Source: an uncultured Candidatus Saccharibacteria bacterium (GTDB lineage: Bacteria > Patescibacteriota > Saccharimonadia > Saccharimonadales > Saccharimonadaceae). From it: a DNA stretch of 64,000 nucleotides. A model generated the notes under the pieces. The model ran no database searches. It saw nothing but the letters and a program-made list of their open reading frames with translations, and was not told the DNA's origin. Shown here piece after piece: positions 42,104 to 51,096 of this stretch. Numbering within the stretch: position 1 is the first letter of the stretch; each line of letters starts with the position of its first letter. The stretch spans positions 62,001 to 126,000 of the forward strand of contig CAMZEB010000001.1 in NCBI GenBank assembly GCA_947305705.1. Direction: 5' to 3'. A program made the position numbers and the translations under genes.

Positions 42104-43621
42104 ATGAGGAATTGGAAACGATTAATGCGACGTTGGGTAAGCGAAAATAAGTTTTTACTCATACCGTTTTTGATTTTGGAGTCGATATATTTAGTTGGTA
42201 TATCAGCTATTTTACTAAGTGGCGTGCGCTATGCGGATGATATTGGCAGAACAGAGCGCGGGTATGCAGTGTGGGCTAATTTTAGTAGGTATATTAATGA
42301 AATACTATCTAGATTTATACATGCGGATAATTATTTGACTAATATTGCTCCTTTGCCGCAACTAATGGCGACTCTCATTTTGGCTATTACTGGCGTAATG
42401 TTAATATGTGTCCTAGTAGGTAAAGATAAATTCAGACAGCCATGGGCAAAATGGATAGGACTAGTAGTAGCGATAGTGCCTTTGGGATTATCGCCATATA
42501 TGTTGGAATGTTTATCGTACCAATATGATTCGGTTTATATGGCTCTGTCGGTGTTTTTTGCGGTATTGCCGTTTGCGTTTAGAAAAAGAAGTTTTAAGCA
42601 ATACTTGATGGCTATTGTCGTGGGTACATTTGGCGTATGCATGACTTATCAGGCGGTAGTAGGGGTTTTCCCTATGATAATAGTGTTTGTATTGATGAAT
42701 GATTGGAATGAAAAACTAATAGGTGGAGACAAGGCGAAAAAGAAAGAATATATCAAAAAGACCATAATTGCACTTGCGGTTTTTGGTTTGACCTTGATTG
42801 TATTCCAGAAGTTTTTAATGATTCCGCAAGATTTGTATGTATCAAATAGCTTACCGAGTTTGCAGGATTATATACCGGAAACCATAAAACATTTAGGACA
42901 ATATTTCGGTTTGCTAATGAGCGATTTTAAAATATGGTGGTTAATTCTAATAGCTATAATTGTGGCGATATTTGTAGTATTGTATGCACAAAAAAGCAAA
43001 CAGAATAAGATTCTAGCAGCAATAATATCTATAATTGGAGTATCGGTGATGGCGATGTGTGCTTTTTTGGTTTATGCTTCATTGTCGATGCCGTTATTTG
43101 CGCCACGCGCGATGTATGCCGTAGGGATTTGCTTAGCGATAATCTTTGTGTATGTAGTAAATAATAGCCGAATGGCGATAGTAAAGACGCCTGTGTGGGT
43201 GATAGTTTGGTGTTTCTTTGTTTTTGCATTTACATATGGTAATGCTTTGGCGGATCAGGATGAATATAGGAATATCAAGATTGATATGGTAAAGAGTGAT
43301 TTAAACGATTTAAGCATGATGCAAAATGATGAAGTAAAGATTATTCAGGCGGTTGGTGATATTGGTCTGTCTCCGATTATTACTCATATGCCGCAAGATT
43401 ATCAAATGCTTAATCGTTTATTGAGACCGAGCTTTAATGATGGTTTGCTTTGGACAACATATAAGTTGGTATATTTGAGCGATATGGGAAATTTGCGCGC
43501 TGACATGAATGTCGACTTGACGAAGATGAATTTACCAATCATGAAGGATACAGCATATTATAATATTAGAGCTGACAATAGTAATATTTTGGTGGAATTC
43601 AAGAAGAGCTATAGAAATTAG
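42104..43621 (+). CDS. GtrII-like membrane glucosyltransferase
   Basis: A 505-residue protein with about ten membrane helices. The start of the first loop has RYADDIGRTERGYAVWANFSRYI, the acidic pair and GR spacing seen in the GtrII (glucosyl transferase) family, which moves sugars from lipid carriers to surface polymers outside the membrane. The C-terminal 100 residues are a soluble domain. It has a strongly AT-rich codon use compared with its neighbours, which may mean a different history. It stands alone; no sugar operon is near. Confidence 0.78.
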   Translation: MRNWKRLMRRWVSENKFLLIPFLILESIYLVGISAILLSGVRYADDIGRTERGYAVWANFSRYINEILSRFIHADNYLTNIAPLPQLMATLILAITGVMLICVLVGKDKFRQPWAKWIGLVVAIVPLGLSPYMLECLSYQYDSVYMALSVFFAVLPFAFRKRSFKQYLMAIVVGTFGVCMTYQAVVGVFPMIIVFVLMNDWNEKLIGGDKAKKKEYIKKTIIALAVFGLTLIVFQKFLMIPQDLYVSNSLPSLQDYIPETIKHLGQYFGLLMSDFKIWWLILIAIIVAIFVVLYAQKSKQNKILAAIISIIGVSVMAMCAFLVYASLSMPLFAPRAMYAVGICLAIIFVYVVNNSRMAIVKTPVWVIVWCFFVFAFTYGNALADQDEYRNIKIDMVKSDLNDLSMMQNDEVKIIQAVGDIGLSPIITHMPQDYQMLNRLLRPSFNDGLLWTTYKLVYLSDMGNLRADMNVDLTKMNLPIMKDTAYYNIRADNSNILVEFKKSYRN

Positions 43622-43686
43622 AGTGGCATTGAGTTTTTTGCAAAGGTTATAAGTTACCACTTGGAACTGGAGATAGAGAGTTGTTT

Positions 43687-43825
43687 TTTAGGTATAACTT
43701 TAATCTTAGCCGTGTATTCGGGGTGATCAATACACCAGTCCACCACCATACAAAGCCGAGCAACAACGTCTGGTCGCCCCTCACCAAATGGAGAAACCTA
43801 AACCTGCCGCAAGGCAGTGTTTTTT
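43687..43825 (+). ncRNA. Candidate structured RNA
   Basis: A 139-nt non-coding stretch between genes shows nested complementary arms ending in a terminator. TTTAGGT (43687-43693) pairs with ACCTAAA (43796-43802). GGGGTGA (43720-43726) pairs with TCGCCCC through one G-U, and CCAG with CTGG inside it. GTGTATT...AATACAC is an alternative hairpin. CTGCC-GCAA-GGCAG plus T6 ends it. It does not match tmRNA, RNase P, SRP or 6S by eye. The promoter is unclear (TATAAC at 43693-43698 would lie inside it). Confidence 0.4.
43804..43825 (+). terminator. Terminator of the candidate structured RNA
   Basis: CTGCC-GCAA-GGCAG followed by TGTTTTTT. Confidence 0.75.
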
Positions 43826-43841
43826 GTTATAGGGTGAATAT

Positions 43842-43920
43842 CTAGGATTATACCCGTTAGTTTTAGCTTCCCGCGTTTGCGGGTTGTTTTTTTACGCTTT
43901 GCCTTCAATCAAAATCCTAG
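43842..43920 (+). other. Second hairpin unit with 8-bp outer arms
   Basis: CTAGGATT (43842-43849) is the reverse complement of AATCCTAG (43913-43920). Between them lies a terminator hairpin CCCGC-GTTT-GCGGG with T7 (43870-43893). The rest of the gap to 44024 shows nothing clear. Confidence 0.35.
43870..43893 (+). terminator. Terminator hairpin in the 43.9 kb spacer
   Basis: CCCGC/GCGGG stem, GTTT loop, TTGTTTTTTT. Confidence 0.7.
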
Positions 43921-44023
43921 CGTAACTTCCACACGCCACAAATTAATGCGAAGCAAACTCCAGCCCCGTCGGAAAAAATTTCCGCGCAAAAAATAGTTAA
44001 GCATAGGCACGATAAAATCTCTG

Positions 44024-47000
44024 TTATAGCAGCGTTTTTAGTACGTTCGCAATTTTGCTTTTGCTTGGTTTTTTGTTTTTAATAATGAACCGATCAAGCG
44101 TGGCAAGAAGCGCAGGCAAAAGAAGTAGAATAATGCAAGTTGCGCAGAATGTGCCAAGCGAAATCGACTGGCAAATCTTGCCAGCAATTGCGGATGTGAA
44201 ATTCCCCACAATCGCCGTCACGATAATAAGAATCGAAGCGGAAGTCAGAATTGCACTGATTGCCTTATTATATGTATTAATCAAAGCGTCCTTCACGCTC
44301 AGCTTAAAGTAGTTACGATTCTCGACATAATAGGATGTAAAGAGAATTGCATAGTCGATGGTCGCGCCCATCAAAATCGCTTGAACAATAATTAGAGCGA
44401 TGAAGTAAATACTAGAACCTGTGAACGAAAGATATGCCATTACGATATACACTGCGCATTGAATCACTAAAACTAGCAATGACGAAATAAACAACGACTT
44501 AAACGTGCAAACGACGACCGCAAATATTGCAAGCATTGTGATGATTGTAATCATATCCATCTCGCCGCTAAAACTTTGAGACATTTCGTAGGCCATTGCG
44601 GAATCGCCGACGAGATAATAATCTCGCATATTGTTTGGGCCGAGTTTTTCTTTTAATTCTCTAATGAACGTGAAAGTTTTTTCGCCTTCAGCTGGAAGCT
44701 CGGTTTCGATGAGAGCACGATAATGTTTTTGGCCGACTAGAAGCTTTTTTGCGTCACTGACTTTTTTACGACCGTCAAGAATTTTTTGCTTCGTCTCGTC
44801 ACTAATGCGCTCCGCGAAGCGTGAATCTGGCAAAACTTTGTCAGCCAAGAAATCTACTAATTTTTCGAGCGTGAGCGTCCAGTTGTCGTCGTATTTATAG
44901 AGTGATCCATAATACAAATATGCCAGGAAGAGTTTATTCTTGTCTAACTCGCTAGACAGCGGAAGGATTGCGCGATATAGCGAATCATAATTGTATGGCA
45001 CGCCCATTTTTGCGGCGCGCATAAGCGTTGCGATTGTCGATATTTTCGTCTGCTCACTAGCATTCATATGGCTCGCATATTCTGGGTTCGGCAAGATTTT
45101 TTCGTCAATGAAATTAATCAAAGTCCAGAGCGATAACTGCGGGTTAGTATTGACGTGACGATAGTCATAAAATGCATACACGAGTCGAAGTTTGCCAGCA
45201 TCGAGACTGAAAGTCTGCGCGAGCTCGCCTGATGAATACTTCGTATTCTGGTTGTTCATAATATACTGAACGAGCTGAAGTCTCGTCAACGTTTCGTCCG
45301 ACATAGCGTCTTTTAGCTTGTCGTCGTTAGCGTGGCTGATTAGGAAATCAACCAGTGCGCGCGGCGTAACTTTGCTTGTATTTTTTGTAGTTTCCGCCTG
45401 GTATAATTTGTAGATATTTTTGAGTTGCGACAATTTGTCGTTGAGATTAATTTTTGCGCGAGTATCGGAAATTTTTGCTGATATTTGACTTGCATAGCCT
45501 AGGACAGACGCTTTGGTTTCGTTGTCGAGTTGCGCAAATACGTCCGTATAATTCGCTTCGAGATTACCGAGCCAATTCGTCGCATTATCGAGCGTAGAAT
45601 TAATCTTCTGCGCTGCTTCGGAATAGTCAGAATACGTATGCGGACCGCTAAGGACGTTTTCGACTTCTTTGATTTTTTGGTCGAGCGTCGAGCGAAGAAC
45701 GGTAATTTGCGGCGCGATTTCGGCTTGAGTTTCTTCTGGCAAATTCGCGACAGCTTCGTCAAGTTTCTGGCTGAATGCTTCATATCGGCTCTTGGCTTCA
45801 GCTGTATAATTTGCGGACGAATTTTTAATCTCCGTGAGTTGCACTCTTAGCTCAGCCGCTTCGGTTTCAGAAATATTCAATTCTGCGAGTACATTTTCGT
45901 TTGTGAGTGCAAAATCAATTAGCTCGCTAATCGTGGCAGCAGAAGTTGGAGTTTCGGTTGTCGTGTAATTATAATAAACAAGTATTTGTTCGATAGTATT
46001 TTGATCGATGCCGAATAGTTTTGAAAGTTCAGCCGAATTCTTGGCGCTGTCGGTTACATTGCGGTCACTGAATAATTTGAGACTTGCTAAATCGTTGCGC
46101 TGAGACGAAGTTACCATCGTCGCATATTTCGCGTCAGTCAAAATCTCATTTGATGTGAATTGCGCGAAATCATAAAGCGTCATTTTTACCGAAGAATTTT
46201 GCTCCGACAACCATAGTACATATACTTCATCGAGCTTCGCAGGATCGATGCCGAGGATGTTCGCAATCTCAGTTTTCGAACGCGGTTTGTTGACTTTTTG
46301 CTGGTCCGTGAAGTAAGAGAATTGATTGATTCTTGCTTTGATATCGTCAGTTATTTCATCCGAGAAATGCTCGTCCGGAAATACATCGCGCTGAAGGAAT
46401 TTTACAAAATCATCGAGCGTGATCGTTAGATCGTCTACGTCTTTGTAGTAGTGATAGTAGATTGCCTTGATGAGGTAGTTTTCGACGTCGATTTTTTCGT
46501 CGCTTAGCTCGTTCATTTTCGGTACGACTTCGTCAAATTTTTCTGGCTCATTAATCGTGTTGCCATAGCACAACACACGTACCGTGTCTTCGCGCGCATC
46601 ATATTCTTTGCAAATGTCAGTAACTTTTTCATCCATATCGCCGTCATATACTAGGGCAATTTGGTTCACCTCGTTAAACACGTCTTTGATTTTATCGTTT
46701 TGCGATGCAGTGAAATCTATCGTCGTGCTACCTTTTAATAAGAAGCTGCCAACGAAAATTATTAGGAAGGCCGGCAACGCAAAATGGCGGATTGCGTAGC
46801 TCATTTTGCCGAACCAATCCATCTTGAAAGTGATGGTCTTTTTGGCAGTTTTTTCTATGGCTTTGTCAAATAAAAGAAGGAGCGCTGGGAGCGAGGTAAA
46901 AATCGAGACGAGACTGAGAATCACGCCTTTGCTTAGCACTAAGCCCATATCGCGGCCGATTGTGAAGCTCATTAGAACGAGGACAATAAGGCCGACGACG

Positions 47001-47800
47001 GTCGTGATTGAACTAGATGAAATAGCGCCAAAAGAATAGCGCATTGCGCGACGCATCGCAGTCTGTTTGTCCGGGCAGTCTGCCTTGGCTTTTTCCTGGC
47101 GATAGCGCGTCGAGAGCATAATGGCATAATCCATCGAAAGCGCCATTTGCAAAATTGCCGCTATCGCATCGGTAATATGCGAGACGTTCGGAAAGATTAT
47201 GTTCGTGCCTTTATTAACAATCACGGCGAGCAAAATCGAGAAAAGAAAAAGGAATGGCTCGACCCATGACTTACTCATAATGATGAGGATTAGAAATGCG
47301 AAGGCGATAGCGATAAGTGCTGTGTGGATCTGTAAGACGGCGCCGTTAAAATCGCGAACTTGGCCAGACTCGGCAATTTCGAATTTTTCAGCATATTCGC
47401 TATGGATTTGGTCGTAGACGCGAGCGGCGGTGTCGGAGTCGGCAGGCGCGGCGACATTAATGCGGTAGCGCGTATATTCGCCGCGGTTATATTCATCAGA
47501 ATCATTATAATCGACTGAGCCGACGCCATCGATAGATTCGATGTGCTCTTTGATAGCTGTTTTTTCGTCAGCTGGCACGTCTGTCAGCATCATTTCGTAG
47601 CTACTAGTTGCGCTATAATCAAACTCGTCATTCATAATGTTTAGGCCGAGTGAAATCTCAGAATCGACCGGCATATATGAGTAGATATCTTTGTTAATTT
47701 TGACTTTCGTCGAAAGAATTCCGCAGATTCCAGTAATCACCAAAAAAACAGCAAAAATAACGTAGCAGTGATTAACGATAAAATCTGTAATTTTACGCAT
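44024..47800 (-). CDS. MMPL/RND-superfamily transporter with a large extracellular lobe
   Basis: A 1258-residue membrane protein. One N-terminal helix (about 10-28) is followed by a loop domain and a block of helices (about 165-370, with TDAIAAILQMALSMDYAIMLSTRYR, the signature Asp-Tyr region of MMPL proteins). A very long extracellular lobe follows (about 400-1020), mostly helical with repeated D-xxLV-FL units. The second helix block (about 1050-1240, ILMGATIDYAILFTSYY) repeats the signature. MMPL proteins export lipids, peptides or drugs using proton flow. It is divergent from a TetR regulator, which probably controls it. The ATG is 8 nt after TATAAT. Confidence 0.88.
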   Translation of the reverse strand: MRKITDFIVNHCYVIFAVFLVITGICGILSTKVKINKDIYSYMPVDSEISLGLNIMNDEFDYSATSSYEMMLTDVPADEKTAIKEHIESIDGVGSVDYNDSDEYNRGEYTRYRINVAAPADSDTAARVYDQIHSEYAEKFEIAESGQVRDFNGAVLQIHTALIAIAFAFLILIIMSKSWVEPFLFLFSILLAVIVNKGTNIIFPNVSHITDAIAAILQMALSMDYAIMLSTRYRQEKAKADCPDKQTAMRRAMRYSFGAISSSSITTVVGLIVLVLMSFTIGRDMGLVLSKGVILSLVSIFTSLPALLLLFDKAIEKTAKKTITFKMDWFGKMSYAIRHFALPAFLIIFVGSFLLKGSTTIDFTASQNDKIKDVFNEVNQIALVYDGDMDEKVTDICKEYDAREDTVRVLCYGNTINEPEKFDEVVPKMNELSDEKIDVENYLIKAIYYHYYKDVDDLTITLDDFVKFLQRDVFPDEHFSDEITDDIKARINQFSYFTDQQKVNKPRSKTEIANILGIDPAKLDEVYVLWLSEQNSSVKMTLYDFAQFTSNEILTDAKYATMVTSSQRNDLASLKLFSDRNVTDSAKNSAELSKLFGIDQNTIEQILVYYNYTTTETPTSAATISELIDFALTNENVLAELNISETEAAELRVQLTEIKNSSANYTAEAKSRYEAFSQKLDEAVANLPEETQAEIAPQITVLRSTLDQKIKEVENVLSGPHTYSDYSEAAQKINSTLDNATNWLGNLEANYTDVFAQLDNETKASVLGYASQISAKISDTRAKINLNDKLSQLKNIYKLYQAETTKNTSKVTPRALVDFLISHANDDKLKDAMSDETLTRLQLVQYIMNNQNTKYSSGELAQTFSLDAGKLRLVYAFYDYRHVNTNPQLSLWTLINFIDEKILPNPEYASHMNASEQTKISTIATLMRAAKMGVPYNYDSLYRAILPLSSELDKNKLFLAYLYYGSLYKYDDNWTLTLEKLVDFLADKVLPDSRFAERISDETKQKILDGRKKVSDAKKLLVGQKHYRALIETELPAEGEKTFTFIRELKEKLGPNNMRDYYLVGDSAMAYEMSQSFSGEMDMITIITMLAIFAVVVCTFKSLFISSLLVLVIQCAVYIVMAYLSFTGSSIYFIALIIVQAILMGATIDYAILFTSYYVENRNYFKLSVKDALINTYNKAISAILTSASILIIVTAIVGNFTSAIAGKICQSISLGTFCATCIILLLLPALLATLDRFIIKNKKPSKSKIANVLKTLL

Positions 47801-47808
47801 ATTTTGAA

Positions 47809-47814
47809 ATTATA
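47809..47814 (-). promoter_or_regulatory. -10 box of the MMPL gene
   Basis: TATAAT on the minus strand, 8 nt before the ATG. Confidence 0.5.
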
Positions 47815-47856
47815 TCTGTTATCTCTATGCTTATAAAGGACATTCTCTTTATACTG

Positions 47857-47894
47857 TGTCAAAATTTAGACAAAATATTGACTGATTGTTCAAT
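47857..47894. promoter_or_regulatory. Candidate TetR operators in the divergent promoter
   Basis: Two imperfect palindromes: TGTC-N8-GACA (47857-47872) and ATTGA-N8-TCAAT (47877-47894). The second covers the -35 of the TetR gene. This is the usual place for auto-regulation. Confidence 0.5.
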
Positions 47895-47906
47895 GTGTGG
47901 TATAAT
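47878..47906 (+). promoter_or_regulatory. Promoter of the TetR gene
   Basis: TTGACT, 17-nt spacer, TGG-TATAAT; the ATG at 47913 follows 6 nt after the hexamer. Confidence 0.75.
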
Positions 47907-47912
47907 ATAGTT

Positions 47913-48485
47913 ATGAATAGGTCTTCTTACACAAAAGCTACCTCTAGAAATCGCCATAAAATTCAATCGGCATTCGCCGAGCTTCTTGCTGAACGCGGAT
48001 CGATAAATAATATCACCGTTACCGAGCTGGCCGAGCGCGCCGAAATAACACGTGGGACTTTTTATAACTACTACAACAATATTTACGAAGTCGGCGCCGA
48101 AATTCAAAGCGAAATCGAAAAGCAGGTTCTCTCGGAGTACGAAACGATGGGCACTGCCGATAGCATCGAAGAATATATTGATGGGGTGTTTATCTTTTTG
48201 AGCAGGCACGAGGCGATTTACCGCGAGCTGCTCGCAAGCGATGCATCAAACACTTTTTTGACACAGTTTGAGAACGAGATGGGTCAGCGCGTGCTTGAAG
48301 CAATGCGCAAGAACGGAGTTAAGGACAAAAATGCGGGAATTGAGTTGCTTTTTACGATCAATGGAGCAATTGCAATTTTGCGCAAATATTACCGCAAAGA
48401 GGTATCTCTATCGCTAGATGACATTCGAGTTTATCTCAAAGAGAAGCTGCGCTGGCTATTTAACAAATATATGGTCAACCGCTAG
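47913..48485 (+). CDS. TetR/AcrR-family transcriptional regulator
   Basis: A 190-residue regulator. The N-terminal helix-turn-helix reads RHKIQSAFAELLAERGSINNITVTELAERAEITRGTFYNYYNNIYEV, the TetR signature. The C-terminal helices form the ligand domain. The frame is open back to 47886, but that part is the promoter itself, so MNRSSYTK at 47913 is the start. It is divergent from the MMPL transporter with two palindromes between, so it most likely represses both. Ligand unknown. Confidence 0.9.
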   Translation: MNRSSYTKATSRNRHKIQSAFAELLAERGSINNITVTELAERAEITRGTFYNYYNNIYEVGAEIQSEIEKQVLSEYETMGTADSIEEYIDGVFIFLSRHEAIYRELLASDASNTFLTQFENEMGQRVLEAMRKNGVKDKNAGIELLFTINGAIAILRKYYRKEVSLSLDDIRVYLKEKLRWLFNKYMVNR

Positions 48486-48506
48486 CGTCTGAATACCATA
48501 AGCCTA

Positions 48507-48535
48507 TTGACTTTTTAAAACGTTTGTGCTATAAT
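48507..48535 (+). promoter_or_regulatory. Promoter of the 148-residue gene
   Basis: TTGACT, 17 nt, TATAAT (48530-48535); a leader of about 22 nt holds AAGGTG. Confidence 0.7.
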
Positions 48536-48564
48536 TATATTATATTTATTAAGGTGTATAAGAT

Positions 48565-49011
48565 ATGGCTACTTCTAATAGTGTATTAGTAAGAACTAAA
48601 AGTCGTTCTCCTGTCAATAAGGGCAAGTCAAAAACTGCCATTATTGTTATTGTCGCCATAATTGTTGCGATTGGTGCCTTTATCGGTTGGTACAATTCTG
48701 ACGATTGGCCGTGGCCGTCTGATACGCAGATTCGCGAGCGACTCAACAAGGTAATTGATACTTGTACTGATAATGAAGATAGCTATGCTTGTAAAAATTT
48801 ACAGAAAAAATTCAATATGACATTTAAATATTGCCATTCGCTTGGAAGTTTGGGTCAAACTGATAGTTATGGGCTCCCTACTTTTCCATGGTATGCTGTT
48901 GCGTGGGAAGGCACTTCGTCTGAACCGCCTAGCACAACGATGAAACTCGGAAATGGAAATACAAGCACATTGCCAAGCACATATTATGGCTGTAAGGAGC
49001 ATCGAGAATGA
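48565..49011 (+). CDS. Single-pass exported protein with four cysteines
   Basis: A 148-residue protein: a basic N terminus, one membrane segment (about 24-42) and an extracellular domain of about 100 residues with Cys at about 72, 81, 94 and 144, which may form disulfides. It is Trp-rich just after the membrane (WYNSDDWPWPSD). No family was recognised. Its TGA stop overlaps the ATG of the J-domain gene (ATGA), so both are co-translated. Confidence 0.75.
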   Translation: MATSNSVLVRTKSRSPVNKGKSKTAIIVIVAIIVAIGAFIGWYNSDDWPWPSDTQIRERLNKVIDTCTDNEDSYACKNLQKKFNMTFKYCHSLGSLGQTDSYGLPTFPWYAVAWEGTSSEPPSTTMKLGNGNTSTLPSTYYGCKEHRE

Positions 49012-49946
49012 AATACGTAGTATTATATGATTTTGGTTTCACAGAGTCGGCTTTTGCGTTCGACAGCCACGACGATGCCGTCGATTATATTAACGACTGT
49101 ACAGATGTTGCTGGAGATAATGTATCGGAATTAACATCCAGCAGCGAAAACGTCCACAAGATGATTCTAAAAAGTGGCAAGGAAGTGAAGATTGGGATTA
49201 AGGAATTCCCCGACAGTAAGGTGCGCTATGATTTGTCGTTCGATAAAAATGGTCGCCACGTCGAAACTCGCCGCTTTAGCAAACGCCAACTTGCCGTAGA
49301 TTTTGCAAATAAAATCCTCGACGATCTCGATTGCAATGCGGACCCTGGCGAAGACGAACTTGGCGAATGGTCCGTAAGCGATAGTGCCAGAAATTTGCGC
49401 GCTAGACTTACTTTGAAACTTGTAATTCTTGGCGAAAAAGAAAGTTCGGATTACGACATACTTGGAGTTTCGCCGAACGCGAGCGACGATGAAGTGAAGG
49501 CGGCGTTTAGAAAAATGGCACTAAAATACCACCCAGATCAAGGTGGTAGCCCAGATAAATTCAAGCAAATTCACGATGCTTATGAGCGGATCAAGAATCA
49601 TTCCGGTTCTGCTTCAGGCAGACAGGCAATTTTGCGTTCATTTAGCTCGGCGGATATGCGCTATTTCTTCGAGAATTTGAACGAGCTCAATAAAAAAGCT
49701 GAACAAGAAAACGAAGAAGCGATGGAGCCAATCTATAATGCAATCCGCGAGAAGGCGGCGAGCTTAGTTGGACGTGGCTTATTGGAATTTTTCGCTGGCT
49801 TTTTCTTGACGGCAATTTCAGGCGGCGTCGTATTGTTCTATGGATTAATCATATTTGGCGCGTGGGATGCGATAAAAGGATTTTACTATATCATTAATCC
49901 GAAGGCAGTAGTAAAGAAAGCGCAATCGGCGCAATACCGTAGTTGA
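49008..49946 (+). CDS. Membrane-bound J-domain (DnaJ-like) protein
   Basis: A 312-residue protein. The first 145 residues are an unknown alpha/beta domain with two similar parts (KYVVLYDFGF... and KVRYDLSFDK...). The J domain is in the middle (about 147-200): YDILGVSPNASDDEVKAAFRKMALKYHPDQGG, with the HPD tripeptide that stimulates the DnaK ATPase. Near the C terminus is a hydrophobic stretch (about 265-295), so it probably sits at the membrane with the J domain inside. It is not a classic DnaJ (no zinc or substrate domains). It should recruit DnaK, encoded 8 kb away, to the membrane. Confidence 0.88.
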   Translation: MKYVVLYDFGFTESAFAFDSHDDAVDYINDCTDVAGDNVSELTSSSENVHKMILKSGKEVKIGIKEFPDSKVRYDLSFDKNGRHVETRRFSKRQLAVDFANKILDDLDCNADPGEDELGEWSVSDSARNLRARLTLKLVILGEKESSDYDILGVSPNASDDEVKAAFRKMALKYHPDQGGSPDKFKQIHDAYERIKNHSGSASGRQAILRSFSSADMRYFFENLNELNKKAEQENEEAMEPIYNAIREKAASLVGRGLLEFFAGFFLTAISGGVVLFYGLIIFGAWDAIKGFYYIINPKAVVKKAQSAQYRS

Positions 49947-49975
49947 AGAAATAACTAAATCAAAATAAAATTAAA

Positions 49976-50009
49976 GAGGAACTGAAAGCAATTCGGTTCC
50001 TCGATTTTT
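49976..50009 (+). terminator. Terminator of the J-domain operon
   Basis: Stem GAGGAAC/GTTCCTC (49976-49982 with 49996-50002) followed by GATTTTTA. Confidence 0.7.
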
Positions 50010-50014
50010 ATAGT

Positions 50015-50527
50015 ATGATTGTTTTATTTATTATTATTGTGGTTGTTTTACTGTTTTGTTTGATGGCGTTTTTTGGTGCGCCATATTTGCCAAGTAACAA
50101 TGCGGAGATTCGAAAAGCGTTTCGGAATTTGTATAAAATAAGCGGCAAAGATTTGTTGATTGATTTAGGCAGTGGCGACGGTAGGGTTCTAAAAATTGCA
50201 AGTGATTTCGGCGCAAAAAGTGTCGGCATCGAGTTGAACCCAATCTTAGCGCTGTTTAGCAATTTGCGACTGCGCAAAAACAAGAATGCGAAGACGATTT
50301 GCAAGAATTACAACTCTTACGACTTCCCTGCGGATGCTACCGTCGTGTATGTTTTTGGCGACAGCCGAGATATCGAAAAAATCGTAAGTTATATCGAGAA
50401 GCAGGCAACGAAAATTGGCCATCCATTGTATTTGATTTCGCACGCTTTTACCACGGAAAAGTACAAGCCGGAGAAAAAATATCGAGCTTATTATTTGTAT
50501 AAAATCAAGGGAGAGGACGAAAAATGA
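50015..50527 (+). CDS. Membrane-anchored class I SAM-dependent methyltransferase
   Basis: A 170-residue protein: one N-terminal membrane helix (about 1-22), then a Rossmann core with motif I LIDLGSGDGRVLKIA, SVGIELNP after strand 2 and a CKNYNSYDFP loop. The C-terminal half of a full methyltransferase is short. The ending ATGA overlaps the MBL gene. The substrate is unknown. Its start is close behind the terminator and no Shine-Dalgarno is visible, so the start is less sure. Confidence 0.75.
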   Translation: MIVLFIIIVVVLLFCLMAFFGAPYLPSNNAEIRKAFRNLYKISGKDLLIDLGSGDGRVLKIASDFGAKSVGIELNPILALFSNLRLRKNKNAKTICKNYNSYDFPADATVVYVFGDSRDIEKIVSYIEKQATKIGHPLYLISHAFTTEKYKPEKKYRAYYLYKIKGEDEK

Positions 50528-51096
50528 AAATCGAGTGGTTTGGGCATTCTTGTTTTAGAATTAACGACAGTTTAGTTATCGACCCATACAAAGACGGGAG
50601 CGTGCCTGGGTATGGAAAATTGGGACTGAAGGCAGATAAAGTAATTTGCACACACGAGCACGCCGACCATTCTGGGCGAGAATGTGTGGAGCTTTCGGGA
50701 GATAGCTGCGTGCTAGAGGTTCAGGAAATTGCGAGCTGGCACGATGAACAAAATGGCGCGTTGCGCGGGCCGAACACGATATTCATCGTAAGTGATGGCG
50801 ATGAAAAATTAGTGCATTTAGGCGATTTAGGACATTTTCCAAATGACGAACAATTGGCAGCTATCAGCAATGCGGATTATTTGTTGATTCCAGTCGGCGG
50901 ACATTACACGATTGACGGTACGATAGCAGCACAAATTTGCGCCGCTGCGAATCCACGCCATATTATCCCGATGCATTATCGCTGGGGCGAGCACGGTTAT
51001 GCCGAAATTGGCACGGACGAAGAATTTTTGGCCGCAATTGCAAAGAGCAGCCTAACAGATAAGCTGATGCGACCAGAATTAACGGCGAGCGAATAG
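50524..51096 (+). CDS. Metallo-beta-lactamase-fold hydrolase (UlaG/UPF0173-like)
   Basis: A 190-residue cytoplasmic MBL protein. MKIEWFGHSCFRI at the start, then the metal motif THEHADHSG (HxHxDH), HLGDLGH and MHYRWG at the end (the third and fourth metal sites). This matches the UlaG/YtkL-type family of small MBL hydrolases. The substrate is unknown. It overlaps the methyltransferase gene by 4 nt and the convergent LRR gene by 18 bp. Confidence 0.88.
   Translation: MKIEWFGHSCFRINDSLVIDPYKDGSVPGYGKLGLKADKVICTHEHADHSGRECVELSGDSCVLEVQEIASWHDEQNGALRGPNTIFIVSDGDEKLVHLGDLGHFPNDEQLAAISNADYLLIPVGGHYTIDGTIAAQICAAANPRHIIPMHYRWGEHGYAEIGTDEEFLAAIAKSSLTDKLMRPELTASE

Noticed and set aside
43687-43825. 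tmRNA, RNase P RNA, SRP RNA or 6S RNA
   Set aside because: The conserved core sequences of these RNAs were looked for on both strands and not found.
47886-47912. An earlier start for the TetR gene
   Set aside because: These codons include the TATAAT box of its own promoter; the ATG at 47913 fits the 6-nt leaderless rule.
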